12,655 nucleotides of DNA from an uncultured Bacteroidales bacterium (GCA_900321775.1 ONXE01000092.1:1-12655), one strand, 5' to 3'. Shown: positions 5,181 through 12,655, counted from the stretch's first letter. Numbers and translations are program-made. Notes: generated by a model from the sequence alone, not told the origin.

Positions 5181-6040
5181 GCAAGATTGCCCCCACCGAC
5201 GCAACGGTCCTCATCACGGGCGAGAACGGCACGGGCAAAGATATGCTGGCGCGCGCCATCCATGCCGACAGCCTGCGTCGCAACCAGCCTTTGGTGGCGG
5301 TGGACGCCGGCGCTATCCCCGAGACGCTGTTCGAGAGCGAGCTCTTCGGACATGTCAAAGGCGCTTTCACCGACGCGCATTCCGACCACGAAGGAAAGTT
5401 CGAACAGGCCAACGGCGGCACCCTGTTCTTGGACGAGATAGGCAACATCCCCCTGCACCTGCAGGCCAAGTTGTTGCGCGCCATCCAAAGCCGCAGTATC
5501 GTACGCGTCGGCGGCACAAAAACCATCCCCGTAGATATCCGCCTCATCTGCGCGACCAACATGGACCTGCCCGCCCTCATCCGCGAGGGACGCTTTCGCG
5601 AGGACCTGTTCTACCGCATCAATACCGTCCACTTGATGTTGCCGCCTTTGCGTGAGCGCCGCGAGGATATCATGCCCCTGGCAGAACTGTTCCTCAGCTC
5701 TTTCGCCGAGCACTACCACCGGCCGCTGACAGGCTTCGACGAACAGGCCCGACAGGCTATCCTGTCTAACCGATGGAACGGCAATATACGCGAGCTGCAG
5801 AACGTCATCGAGAAAGCCGTCATCCTCTCTGAAGGTACGGTTCTGACCGCACGGGACATCCTCTCGGACCGGCCGGACAGCATGGCGCAAGGGACCCTTC
5901 GGGCGGTCAGCGAAGCCGAAGAAGAGCGCATGGTCCGCGAAGCGGTGGAGCGCTTCCACGGCAACATCTCTGCCGCGGCTAAAGCGCTGGGAATCAGTCG
6001 ACCGACTCTTTATGCAAAACTGAAAAAATTCGGCCTGTGA
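5087..6040 (+). CDS. Sigma-54-dependent activator, AAA+ and Fis-type DNA-binding part
   Basis: This 317-residue frame begins at ATG 5087, six bases after an in-frame TAA. A GGAGG at 5066-5070 is 16 nt upstream, rather far for a normal ribosome site. The AAA+ domain shows Walker A GENGTGKD (45-52), the sigma-54 contact loop as ELFGHVKGAFTDA (85-97), Walker B TLFLDEIG (112-119), arginine-finger region FREDLFYRIN (170-179) and RWNGNIREL (229-237). A Fis-type helix-turn-helix closes the protein (about 286-317, GNISAAAKALGISRPTLYAK). It should hydrolyse ATP to remodel RNA polymerase-sigma-54 at distant-enhancer promoters, and a candidate promoter with boxes lies 880 bp downstream. The loop reads GAFTDA rather than GAFTGA; I recall this as common in Bacteroidetes regulators. 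The receiver lies in another frame (4635-5180, 94-nt overlap). Domain calls are certain; whether it works alone is open. Confidence 0.88.
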   Translation: MEKPLGLWLRTEGTAGSVVPTKDLQVLRRNVSKIAPTDATVLITGENGTGKDMLARAIHADSLRRNQPLVAVDAGAIPETLFESELFGHVKGAFTDAHSDHEGKFEQANGGTLFLDEIGNIPLHLQAKLLRAIQSRSIVRVGGTKTIPVDIRLICATNMDLPALIREGRFREDLFYRINTVHLMLPPLRERREDIMPLAELFLSSFAEHYHRPLTGFDEQARQAILSNRWNGNIRELQNVIEKAVILSEGTVLTARDILSDRPDSMAQGTLRAVSEAEEERMVREAVERFHGNISAAAKALGISRPTLYAKLKKFGL

Positions 6041-6918
6041 CGTTCACTATCTGGCATATTATCGTTGTGGCAGTGGTGGTGGCGGTAGTGACCGCAATCA
6101 TCGCCGTTATGCGTACGCGTAGGCGCGACATAAAAAAGGTGTCGTATATGATGGACGCGCTGGAGGACGGGGAACTGAATTTCCGTTTCCGGGACAACAG
6201 CCGTTTCAACCGCACCCTCAACCGCATCCGCACCATCTACGAGAAACAGGCGCAGGCGCGTGAACAGGACTCGTGGACCAAACTCATCCGCGTACTCACG
6301 CACGAGATCATGAACACTGTGGCTCCTATCGCCTCGCTGAGCGACGCTTTGGCCAAGTCGGTGGACAAACAGGGTAGGAGCGAACTGGACATCAAAGCCG
6401 GATTGGAGACTATCTCCGACTCGTCGAACAACCTCATCCGTTTTGTGGAGACCTACCGCGAGTTGTCCGGCGTGGCTCGCCCCATACGCAAGGCGGTCAA
6501 GGTGCAAGACCTGATGGAAAGCGTCATCCACCTCAATACGGAGGCGCTGTCCGAGGCGGGCGCAACTTGCTCGTTTTCAGCTGACAAAACCGACCTGATT
6601 ATCTATGCCGATGAGGCCCAAATCAGCCGCGTCATCATCAACCTGCTCAAGAACGCCCTGCAGGCCGGCGCGAAACATATCTCCATCTCCGCCGAGAGCG
6701 GCAAAGACGACGAAGTGGCCCTGCACGTCAGCAATGACGGCGAACCCATTTCTCCGGAAAACAGCGAGCAGATCTTTGTGCCGTTCTATACCACCAAACC
6801 CGACGGCTCGGGCATCGGCCTGGCATTGGCACGACAGATCATGCGCCAGCACGACGGAACCATCGACCTCGAGCAGAGCGACCTGAACCAAACCGTTTTC
6901 TGCCTTCGCTTCCGCTAA
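6037..6918 (+). CDS. Short membrane sensor histidine kinase
   Basis: GTG 6037 overlaps the regulator stop as GTGA, which suggests translational coupling. The product has 293 residues. One membrane helix lies at about 5-25, and a short basic linker (RTRRR) follows. The dimerisation/phospho-acceptor region has LTHEIMNTVAPIASLSDAL with His89. The HATPase domain shows NLLKNALQ (N-box, 202-209), SNDGEPI (232-238) and GSGIGLALARQI (257-268). It should phosphorylate the receiver at 4635-5180. Kinases paired with this regulator type in Bacteroides are, as I recall, usually over 400 residues with two membrane helices; this one has a single helix and no periplasmic or PAS/GAF sensor domain. It may sense at the membrane or through a partner protein. 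Alternatively the N-terminal part was lost, but the tight overlap with the regulator argues against a hidden upstream extension. Confidence 0.9.
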   Translation: MTFTIWHIIVVAVVVAVVTAIIAVMRTRRRDIKKVSYMMDALEDGELNFRFRDNSRFNRTLNRIRTIYEKQAQAREQDSWTKLIRVLTHEIMNTVAPIASLSDALAKSVDKQGRSELDIKAGLETISDSSNNLIRFVETYRELSGVARPIRKAVKVQDLMESVIHLNTEALSEAGATCSFSADKTDLIIYADEAQISRVIINLLKNALQAGAKHISISAESGKDDEVALHVSNDGEPISPENSEQIFVPFYTTKPDGSGIGLALARQIMRQHDGTIDLEQSDLNQTVFCLRFR

Positions 6919-6920
6919 AA

Positions 6921-6976
6921 GTGTAAACTTTCTTTACAACCAAGTGTAAAGGTTTACACTGTTTTACACTTTTACA
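6921..6976. promoter_or_regulatory. Cluster of GTGTAAA/TTTACAC boxes (candidate activator enhancer)
   Basis: Six half-sites lie within 56 bp: GTGTAAA 6921-6927, TTTACAA 6933-6939, GTGTAAA 6944-6950, TTTACAC 6953-6959, TTTACAC 6963-6969 and TTTACA 6971-6976. The middle pair forms the perfect palindrome GTGTAAAGGTTTACAC (6944-6959). The cluster ends about 40 bp before the -24 box of the sigma-54 promoter. Position and symmetry fit a binding region for the Fis-type activator encoded upstream; that link is inferred. Confidence 0.7.
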
Positions 6977-7015
6977 GAATCAGTAAACAACTTGATAACC
7001 AGACTATTAAATAGT

Positions 7016-7032
7016 TTGGCACGGTGTGTGCA
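7016..7032 (+). promoter_or_regulatory. Sigma-54 (RpoN) promoter of the efflux operon
   Basis: TTGGCACGGTGTGTGCA matches TTGGCACG-N4-TTGCA at all fixed positions except one T. GG (7018-7019) and GC (7030-7031) have the canonical 12-bp register. The start is predicted near 7043, about 16 nt before the ATG. A weak overlapping housekeeping alternative (TTTG 7015-7018, TATTTTG 7036-7042) has poor spacing. Confidence 0.8.
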
Positions 7033-7058
7033 TGCTATTTTGCAAAGCTTGATCAAAA

Positions 7059-8375
7059 ATGGTGAAACTAAGAACAATCATATTATTGTTGCTCATAGCG
7101 GCCGGCATGCACGGACAAGTGATGACGCTGCATGATTGCATGGCGTTTGCCATCTCCAACTCAACGAAGATACGCATCCGTCAGGCTGCGATAGACGATG
7201 CCCGTATCGCCAGGCGCGACGCGGCACTCGCTTTGTTCACGCCGTCAATCAGCGCCACCACGTACGCCAGTTACAACTTTGGCCGAACCATCGACCCGCA
7301 GACCAACATCTATTCCCGAACCACGTCGTTCCACAACTCCTACGGCGTGAGCGCCAGTTACACGCTCTTCGACGGTTTTCAGGCTGTGAACAACTACAAG
7401 ATATCCAAGACCGGACTGCTCATCGCCCGCTCCGAGGAGCGTCAAGCCGAGGCGGACATCTGCCTGGCCGTGATGGAGGCGTACTACAATGTCGTTTATT
7501 ATCAGCGCCTTACGGAAGTCTATCGCCAACAGTTGGCAGCCGCCGAACAGGCTCTTGCCAAGGCGCGCCGACAGGAGGACCTCGGGCAGAAAGGGCATGC
7601 CGACGTTATCCAGATGGAAGCCGATCTCGCGGACCGACAGTACGACCTCATCAACTCGGAGAACCTCTATCGGAACATGCAGATGACCCTGGCCGACCTG
7701 ATGTTCTGGCCGCCCGAGGATGAACTGGTCGTGGATACGGTCATGCCCACATGGCAGTTGGAGGCGTCCGAGGCGCGTGCCGTGGTCGATTTTGCCTTGG
7801 AGCACGACCCGAACGTGCAGATAGCCTCCATGCAGCAACTCAACGCCAAGCGCGAACTCTCAACAGCCCAATGGCAACTGCTGCCTACACTGGGACTCTA
7901 CGCGGGCTGGAACACCAGTTACTATTCGTACCGCGGCGGCGAACCCACACCGTTTCCAGACCAGTTCCGCAACAACGGCGGAGAGTACGTGGAACTGTCG
8001 TTGTCTATCCCTATCTGGGGACGACTGGGCAAATGGAGCAAGATCACGCGCAAACGCAATGCGCTGAAAGCGGCAACTGCCACCTACGACCAGAAATGCC
8101 GCGAGGTGGAGTCCGAAGTGCGGCGCGCTATTCAAGACCGCGACGGCAGCGCTACGGCCTATCGCCAGGCGCAACACAAAGCCTCCGTGCAGGCCGAGGC
8201 CTACTCGCTCAACCTGAAGAAACTGGAGCAGGGCCTCATCTCGCCCCTCGAGTTCCAGACCGCCAACAACAATTACCTCCGTGCCCGAGCCGACGAGATG
8301 AACTCGCTTTTCCGCCTGCTCATCCGCCAGGCCGTCGTGCGCTACTACGCCGGAACGGAATATGTGAACCAATGA
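7059..8375 (+). CDS. TolC-family outer-membrane efflux protein
   Basis: The 438-residue product starts at ATG 7059, 27 bp after the -12 box of the sigma-54 promoter. A signal peptide (hydrophobic 7-16, likely cut after HG at 18-19) is followed by the usual outer-membrane-factor layout of two structural repeats. Each repeat has long helices and a beta pair: VMTLHDCMAFAISNSTKIR at 21-39, SASYTLFDGFQAVNNYK at 98-114, the helix at 120-215, LSLSIPIWGRLGKWSKITR at 313-331, and the helix at 335-430. The length is normal for the family. It should form the trimeric exit duct working with the adaptor and ABC proteins that follow; the adaptor starts 19 nt after this stop. The exported compound cannot be told from sequence. 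Confidence 0.92.
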   Translation: MVKLRTIILLLLIAAGMHGQVMTLHDCMAFAISNSTKIRIRQAAIDDARIARRDAALALFTPSISATTYASYNFGRTIDPQTNIYSRTTSFHNSYGVSASYTLFDGFQAVNNYKISKTGLLIARSEERQAEADICLAVMEAYYNVVYYQRLTEVYRQQLAAAEQALAKARRQEDLGQKGHADVIQMEADLADRQYDLINSENLYRNMQMTLADLMFWPPEDELVVDTVMPTWQLEASEARAVVDFALEHDPNVQIASMQQLNAKRELSTAQWQLLPTLGLYAGWNTSYYSYRGGEPTPFPDQFRNNGGEYVELSLSIPIWGRLGKWSKITRKRNALKAATATYDQKCREVESEVRRAIQDRDGSATAYRQAQHKASVQAEAYSLNLKKLEQGLISPLEFQTANNNYLRARADEMNSLFRLLIRQAVVRYYAGTEYVNQ

Positions 8376-8394
8376 CGTGAAACTTGAAACTACA

Positions 8395-9648
8395 ATGGAT
8401 AAAGTAATAGAAAAGAAAAAAGGCTTGGGCATGCTCTTTAGCAAGCGTTCCGCGCCATGGTGGTTTGGGGCGCTGATGCTCGCGTTTGTAGTGTATCTCA
8501 TCGTTCGCCCGGACAGCAGCACGCTCCGCGTGGATGCCGAAGGACTGGCCATCGACACGGTCACACAGGGCGAGTTCAAGGACTATATCCGCGTCAGCGG
8601 GCGCGTACTGCCCATGACCACCATCCAACTCTCCCCGCAAGAGGGTGGGATAGTGCGGCAGATCTTGGTGGAAGAAGGGTCCTATGTGCATGCCGGCGAC
8701 CCCATCCTCATCCTCAGCAACGATGCGCTGGACCTGCAGATTCTCAACTCCGAAGCCGAACTGGCGGAGAAGGAGAATATCCTCCGCAACACGCAGATTC
8801 AGATGGAGCAGCAGAAACTGGATGTCCGCCAGAATGAACTGGAATATGGCACGCAAGTCGAGCGTCTGCGCCGCGCCTACGAGCAGCAGAAAGCCCTCTA
8901 CGAGGACAAACTTATCGCCCGCGAGGAGTACCTCAAAGCCGAGGAAGACTACCGTCTTGCCCGTCAGAAACACCTCCTTATCCGCGAGCGTTCCCGTCAG
9001 GACAGCCTCTTCCGCGGCACGCAAATCGACCGCATGGAAGAGTCCCTCGACAACATGATTCTGAATATGCAGATGATACGCCGACGCAAGGACAACCTGG
9101 TGGTCAAAGCGCCCATCGACGGCGAACTGGGACTCCTGGATGTGGCCCTCGGACAATCCATCTCCGCGGGAACCAGGATAGGCCAGATCAACTCCGTCGG
9201 AACCTACAAGATAGAGGCCCAAATCGACGAGCATTATATCGACCGCGTCGTGGCGGGACTGGAGGCTACGTTCGACCGTCAGGGCGAGACCTACACAACC
9301 CGAATCCGCAAGATCTACCCCGAGGTGCGGGAGGGTAAGTTCAAAGCTGATTTCAAGTTCCCCGACGATCAGCCCGACAACATCCGCAGCGGGCAGACCT
9401 ATTATCTGAACCTGCAACTCGGACAGTCCGAAGAGGCCGTCCTCATCCCCCGCGGCATGTTCTTCTCAACCACCGGCGGCAAGTGGATTTTCGTCCTCAC
9501 AGGCAACAACCGGGCAGTGCGACGCGACATCCGCATCGGACGACAAAACCCGCAGTTCTATGAGGTCCTGGAGGGACTGCAGCCCGGCGAACGTGTCATC
9601 ACTTCCAGCTACGACAACTTCGGCGACAACGATGTACTCGTTTTCTGA
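8395..9648 (+). CDS. HlyD/MacA-type periplasmic adaptor protein
   Basis: The preferred start is ATG 8395 (MDKVIEKKKG, 417 residues). A GTG at 8377 is in frame and would add six residues. One N-terminal membrane helix lies at 21-38, with basic residues before it. The lipoyl-like half motif is at 62-110 (SGRVLPMTTIQLSPQEGGIV, then VEEGSYVHAGDPIL), a long charged coiled coil at about 113-233, and the second lipoyl half at 236-262 (VVKAPIDGELGLLDVALGQS). Beta-barrel and membrane-proximal domains follow (270-417, including IPRGMFF and GLQPGERVI). The adaptor should bridge the inner-membrane ABC permease and the TolC protein. It lies in the same operon, between the outer-membrane and ATPase genes. 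Confidence 0.92.
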   Translation: MDKVIEKKKGLGMLFSKRSAPWWFGALMLAFVVYLIVRPDSSTLRVDAEGLAIDTVTQGEFKDYIRVSGRVLPMTTIQLSPQEGGIVRQILVEEGSYVHAGDPILILSNDALDLQILNSEAELAEKENILRNTQIQMEQQKLDVRQNELEYGTQVERLRRAYEQQKALYEDKLIAREEYLKAEEDYRLARQKHLLIRERSRQDSLFRGTQIDRMEESLDNMILNMQMIRRRKDNLVVKAPIDGELGLLDVALGQSISAGTRIGQINSVGTYKIEAQIDEHYIDRVVAGLEATFDRQGETYTTRIRKIYPEVREGKFKADFKFPDDQPDNIRSGQTYYLNLQLGQSEEAVLIPRGMFFSTTGGKWIFVLTGNNRAVRRDIRIGRQNPQFYEVLEGLQPGERVITSSYDNFGDNDVLVF

Positions 9649-9663
9649 TCAACCCAAAAAAAT

Positions 9664-9713
9664 GTTAATTGTTAATTATTAATTGTTAATTATTAATTGT
9701 TGATTATTAATTC
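9664..9713. repeat. 14-bp AT-rich tandem repeat (AATTGTTAATTATT)
   Basis: Units lie at 9668-9681 and 9682-9695 (identical) and 9696-9709 (one change, A to G), with partial copies on both sides. The array fills most of the 73-bp gap between the adaptor and ATPase genes and ends 8 nt before the ATPase ATG. The unit is two heptamers, TTAATTG and TTAATTA, the same 2x7 architecture as the repeat at 4418-4456. Confidence 0.88.
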
Positions 9714-9721
9714 TCTATAGT

Positions 9722-10402
9722 ATGATTCAAGTAACCAATCTAAGCAAAGTCTTCCGCACGGAAGAAATCGAGACAACCGCGCTCAATGGCGTGTCGTTTG
9801 AAATCAAACAGGGTGAGTTCGTCGCCATCATGGGTCCTTCGGGATGCGGCAAATCCACGCTCCTGAATATCCTCGGATTGTTGGACAATCCCACCGGCGG
9901 CAGCTATAAACTGCTCGGAACGGAAGTGGCCAACCTCAAGGAAAAGGAGCGCACCGCCTTCCGAAAAGGCAACATCGGCTTCGTCTTCCAGAGTTTCAAC
10001 CTCATCGACGAACTCAACGTCTATGAGAACATCGAGTTGCCGCTTCGCTACCTGAATATCAGTTCTTCCGAGCGCAAGCAGCGCGTGACGGACATCATGC
10101 GCCGAATGGCCATCTCCCACCGCGCGAACCATTTCCCGCAACAACTCTCGGGCGGTCAGCAGCAACGCGTAGCCATCGCACGTGCCGTGGTGGCTGGACC
10201 GAAACTGATCCTCGCTGACGAGCCTACCGGTAACCTCGACTCCAAAAACGGCAAAGAGGTCATGGACCTGCTGACTGAGCTTAACGCGGAGGGAACAACC
10301 ATTGTCATGGTCACCCACTCGCCCAAAGATGCCGCCTTCGCGCAGCGCACCATCGACCTGTTCGACGGACAGATTGTTTCCGACGTGAAAAACGAACTCT
10401 AA
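9722..10402 (+). CDS. ABC transporter ATP-binding protein (MacB/LolD type)
   Basis: This 226-residue ATPase has all motifs in order: Walker A GPSGCGKST (38-46), Q-loop Gln90 in FVFQSFNLI, signature LSGGQQQRVAIARA (142-155), Walker B LILADEPTGNLDS (162-174) and switch His199 in VTHS. The length and the ETTALNGVSFEIKQGEFVAI opening fit the MacB/LolD/FtsE class, which powers mechanotransmission by FtsX-type permeases rather than classical import. It precedes a permease of exactly this class by 12 nt. The start at ATG 9722 has no Shine-Dalgarno; the AT-rich repeat just upstream may serve as an unstructured leader. The substrate is not predictable; lipids, peptides, antibiotics or secondary metabolites are all possible for this class. 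Confidence 0.93.
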   Translation: MIQVTNLSKVFRTEEIETTALNGVSFEIKQGEFVAIMGPSGCGKSTLLNILGLLDNPTGGSYKLLGTEVANLKEKERTAFRKGNIGFVFQSFNLIDELNVYENIELPLRYLNISSSERKQRVTDIMRRMAISHRANHFPQQLSGGQQQRVAIARAVVAGPKLILADEPTGNLDSKNGKEVMDLLTELNAEGTTIVMVTHSPKDAAFAQRTIDLFDGQIVSDVKNEL

Positions 10403-10414
10403 ACGCCACGCCTT

Positions 10415-12655
10415 ATGAAAAGTTACCTGAATTTCCTGTCGCGCAACAAGCTCTACGCCGCCATCGAGGTGCTGGGCATCAGTATTGCGCTCGCCTTCAT
10501 CATCCCGCTCGTCAGTTACGTGTCCGACCTTTGGACCGTCAACCACGAGAACCGCGACTACGACCGAATCTACGCGTTCACCTTCTACCCGAATTATCTG
10601 GCCGGATGTTTCGACCAGCCCGAGTTCCTCGAGAACAACATCCCCGAGGTAGAGGAGACGACCCTCTTCAGCGCCACGCGTCCTGCGGATATCAAAGTGG
10701 GGACAGAGAGTTACAGCATCGAGCTCCTGCTCTGCGACCTCAACTACTTCGACTTCATCCCGACCCGTTTCATCAAGGGCAACCGCGAGGTGCTGCGCGA
10801 CAACACCGCCGCACTCGTCTCCGAGGCTTTTGCGCGCAAGATAGGCTATGGCCGGGACGCTGTCGGCAAGACTTTTGTCCTCGACAATCTGGAATATACC
10901 ATCGAGGGTATTATCGCTGATTATGAGCGCTCTATCATGCTGCCGCACGATGTGGTAATCAACATCGCCGGCCCGACCCTTCAGTACTATTGGGACCACC
11001 CGCAGCGTATCCATCAGAAGGACCTCTGCCTGTTCCGTGTGCAGCCCGGCACCGACCGCGAGGAACTGGCCGCCAAACTCCATGAAGCGGCAGAGGTGCA
11101 GTACTCCGCCATGTACGGCGGCGACGAGCAGCAGAAACACTCCGTCAAAGAGTTCATGCAACTGGTCCGTTACGACGAGTTGACCTCTACCAGCAGCGGT
11201 TCGCTGACCAGCATCAACTCGGTTATTTTCAAAGAGATGGCCGTCCTGTCGCTGCTGTTGCTTATCTTCGCCATCTTCAACTACATCGCCCTCAATGTGG
11301 CCTTGGGTACCTTCCGCGCCAAAGAGATGGCCACACGCCGACTGCTGGGTTCGTCACGCGCCGGCATCATCCTCAAACTGCTGGCCGAATCGCTCCTGAT
11401 GACCACCGTCTGCTTTGCCCTCGGACTGCTCCTGTCCTACGCCGTCATGCCCGTCTTCAACGAGGTCTTCCGCGTTGCGCAACTGGGTTTCGACATGCGT
11501 ATCGCCTTCACTTGGCAGAACGTCTGCATCTACGTGTTGCTCATCCTGATTGTCAGCGCTCTAGCCGGCCTCGTGCCTGCACTCATCCTCTCGCGTTTCA
11601 AACCCATTGACGTGGTCAAAGGTGAGCTCCGTAGCCGCAACAAGATGGTGTTCAGCAAGGTGTTTATCTTCATCCAGTGCTTCATCACGATGGCGCTGTT
11701 GGTCGCCTCGTTCGTCTATGCGGCGCAGTACCGCAAAATGGTCAACCTGCCGCTTGGCATCGACGCCACCGACATCTATTACCTCTACGGACCATACGCC
11801 CACCACGAACTTGACCCTGCCGTTGATGCCCTCAAGCAGCTGCCTTGCGTCGAGCAGGTAGGCAAATGTGACGACCATCCGGGAAGCATCGCCGAATGGT
11901 CATTCCTACCCATGGAAGGCGGTCCTGCCAGCATGGGTTACTACACCGAGGATGGAGAACGCGCTTCACAAGCCGGAATATATACGGGCAAACTCATCTG
12001 CACCCGCGAGGCGTTCGAAGTGTATGCTTTTACCATTGTCCGCGATTTCCACCGCGAGGGCGAGAAAGTGGCGTGGCTTACCGAGTCGCTGGTGGAACAA
12101 CTCGGACTTGATCCCGCAGACCCGCGACTCTCCGAAGATCAGATGGCTCGCATGGGCATCACCACCGTCGGCGGCGTCATCGCCGACTTCCGACCCAATT
12201 ACTACAGCGACGAGCACTGCTATGTTTCTGTGCAGGAGGACTGGTTCGAGAGTATGACCGCCTACTACAAGTCGCTGGCTATCAAGACCATCGGCAACCA
12301 TAGTGCGGCAGAGAAAGCTATCCTCGAATGCATGCACAAGACGCTTGACGAGGCGTGGGGTGTCTATAAAGAGCCGCATCTGAAAGGCTATGTCAACGAC
12401 CTCAACCGCGAGTCGCTGCGCGACGAACGGGTGCTGATGACCACTATCTCGATCTTCGCGGCCCTGATGCTGATTCTCTCGCTGCTCGGACTCATGGGCC
12501 TCAGTACCTGGTTCGTCTCTTTGAAACAGCACGACATAGCCGTTCGTAAGGTCTTCGGTGCCACCGTCGCCGACGAGACGCGCAAGAACATCCGCGGGTA
12601 CATGATCGTGGTTGTCGCAGCCTGCCTCACCGCCATTCCTTTCGCCTTCCGCGCG
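10415..12655 (+). CDS. MacB/FtsX-type ABC permease, 3' end outside window
   Basis: ATG 10415 lies 12 nt after the ATPase stop; the frame stays open for 747 codons to the window end. The start MKSYLNFLSRNKLYAAIEVLGISIALAF gives the first membrane helix (about 13-35). A MacB-like periplasmic region follows (36-265), with the typical TAALVSEAFARKIGYG and VGKTFVLDNLEYTIEGII stretches. A first FtsX block has helices at about 270-297, 328-350 and 370-395 (FRAKEMATRRLLGSS in between, ILSRFKPIDVVKG after). A second unit begins with a helix at 415-436, a second periplasmic region (437-672), then a helix at 676-705 followed by KQHDIAVRKVFGAT, the start of a second FtsX block. Only the last one or two helices are missing. 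Proteins of this family are about 780 residues, so the gene should end soon after the window. Confidence 0.92.
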   Translation, partial: MKSYLNFLSRNKLYAAIEVLGISIALAFIIPLVSYVSDLWTVNHENRDYDRIYAFTFYPNYLAGCFDQPEFLENNIPEVEETTLFSATRPADIKVGTESYSIELLLCDLNYFDFIPTRFIKGNREVLRDNTAALVSEAFARKIGYGRDAVGKTFVLDNLEYTIEGIIADYERSIMLPHDVVINIAGPTLQYYWDHPQRIHQKDLCLFRVQPGTDREELAAKLHEAAEVQYSAMYGGDEQQKHSVKEFMQLVRYDELTSTSSGSLTSINSVIFKEMAVLSLLLLIFAIFNYIALNVALGTFRAKEMATRRLLGSSRAGIILKLLAESLLMTTVCFALGLLLSYAVMPVFNEVFRVAQLGFDMRIAFTWQNVCIYVLLILIVSALAGLVPALILSRFKPIDVVKGELRSRNKMVFSKVFIFIQCFITMALLVASFVYAAQYRKMVNLPLGIDATDIYYLYGPYAHHELDPAVDALKQLPCVEQVGKCDDHPGSIAEWSFLPMEGGPASMGYYTEDGERASQAGIYTGKLICTREAFEVYAFTIVRDFHREGEKVAWLTESLVEQLGLDPADPRLSEDQMARMGITTVGGVIADFRPNYYSDEHCYVSVQEDWFESMTAYYKSLAIKTIGNHSAAEKAILECMHKTLDEAWGVYKEPHLKGYVNDLNRESLRDERVLMTTISIFAALMLILSLLGLMGLSTWFVSLKQHDIAVRKVFGATVADETRKNIRGYMIVVVAACLTAIPFAFRA

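Noticed and set aside
5107..5655. GTG-started plus-strand frame overlapping the AAA+ gene (182 residues)
   Set aside because: The translation is Arg/Pro/Gln-rich out-of-frame sequence; the Walker motifs are in the 5087 frame.
5036..5959. 307-codon open frame on the minus strand opposite the AAA+ gene
   Set aside because: It mirrors the codon pattern of the real gene and has no independent start signal or motif.
9740..11161. 473-codon open frame on the minus strand, antisense to the ABC ATPase and permease
   Set aside because: The plus-strand genes have all diagnostic motifs; this frame spans two genes in antisense and resembles nothing known.

Overview
The window looks like a chromosomal piece of a Bacteroidales bacterium (family not resolvable by eye; a Prevotella/Muribaculaceae-like gut lineage would fit). 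The grounds are TAnnTTTG / TTTG-type promoters, weak or absent Shine-Dalgarno sequences, AT-rich short tandem repeats between GC-richer genes, a Cthe_2159-type lipoprotein, an Endonuclease I protein with Prevotella-like C-terminal domains, and a sigma-54 regulator / kinase / TolC / HlyD / ABC gene order that is familiar in this order.

Left part, minus strand (1-4333). Reading leftward from the centre there is a lipoprotein with a beta-helix carbohydrate-binding domain (4333-2750) that ends in a strong hairpin terminator (2613-2647). Next is a 744-residue secreted Endonuclease I family nuclease (2398-164) behind a clear housekeeping promoter (2478-2509). Last is the start of a short protein that runs off the window (141-1).

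Centre (4334-4634) is a divergent intergenic region. It carries a near-consensus sigma-54 promoter facing the lipoprotein gene, a TTTACAC half-site, a 14-bp tandem repeat and a housekeeping promoter for the regulator.

Right part, plus strand (4635-12655). A two-component system comes first: an NtrC-type sigma-54 activator split by a frame change into a receiver (4635-5180) and an AAA+/Fis half (5087-6040), then a short histidine kinase overlapping it by GTGA (6037-6918). A 140-bp promoter region follows, with a cluster of GTGTAAA/TTTACAC boxes and a near-perfect sigma-54 promoter. It drives an outer-membrane TolC protein, a periplasmic adaptor, an ABC ATPase and a MacB/FtsX-type permease that is cut by the window end.

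The most coherent reading is a small sigma-54 regulon. The regulator encoded in the middle would activate the efflux operon to its right through the palindromic boxes, and perhaps the surface lipoprotein to its left; the nuclease promoter carries a similar inverted box pair. The regulator's broken frame coincides with a copy of the same 14-bp repeat that lies in the intergenic region. The regulon idea rests on sequence motifs only and is inference.
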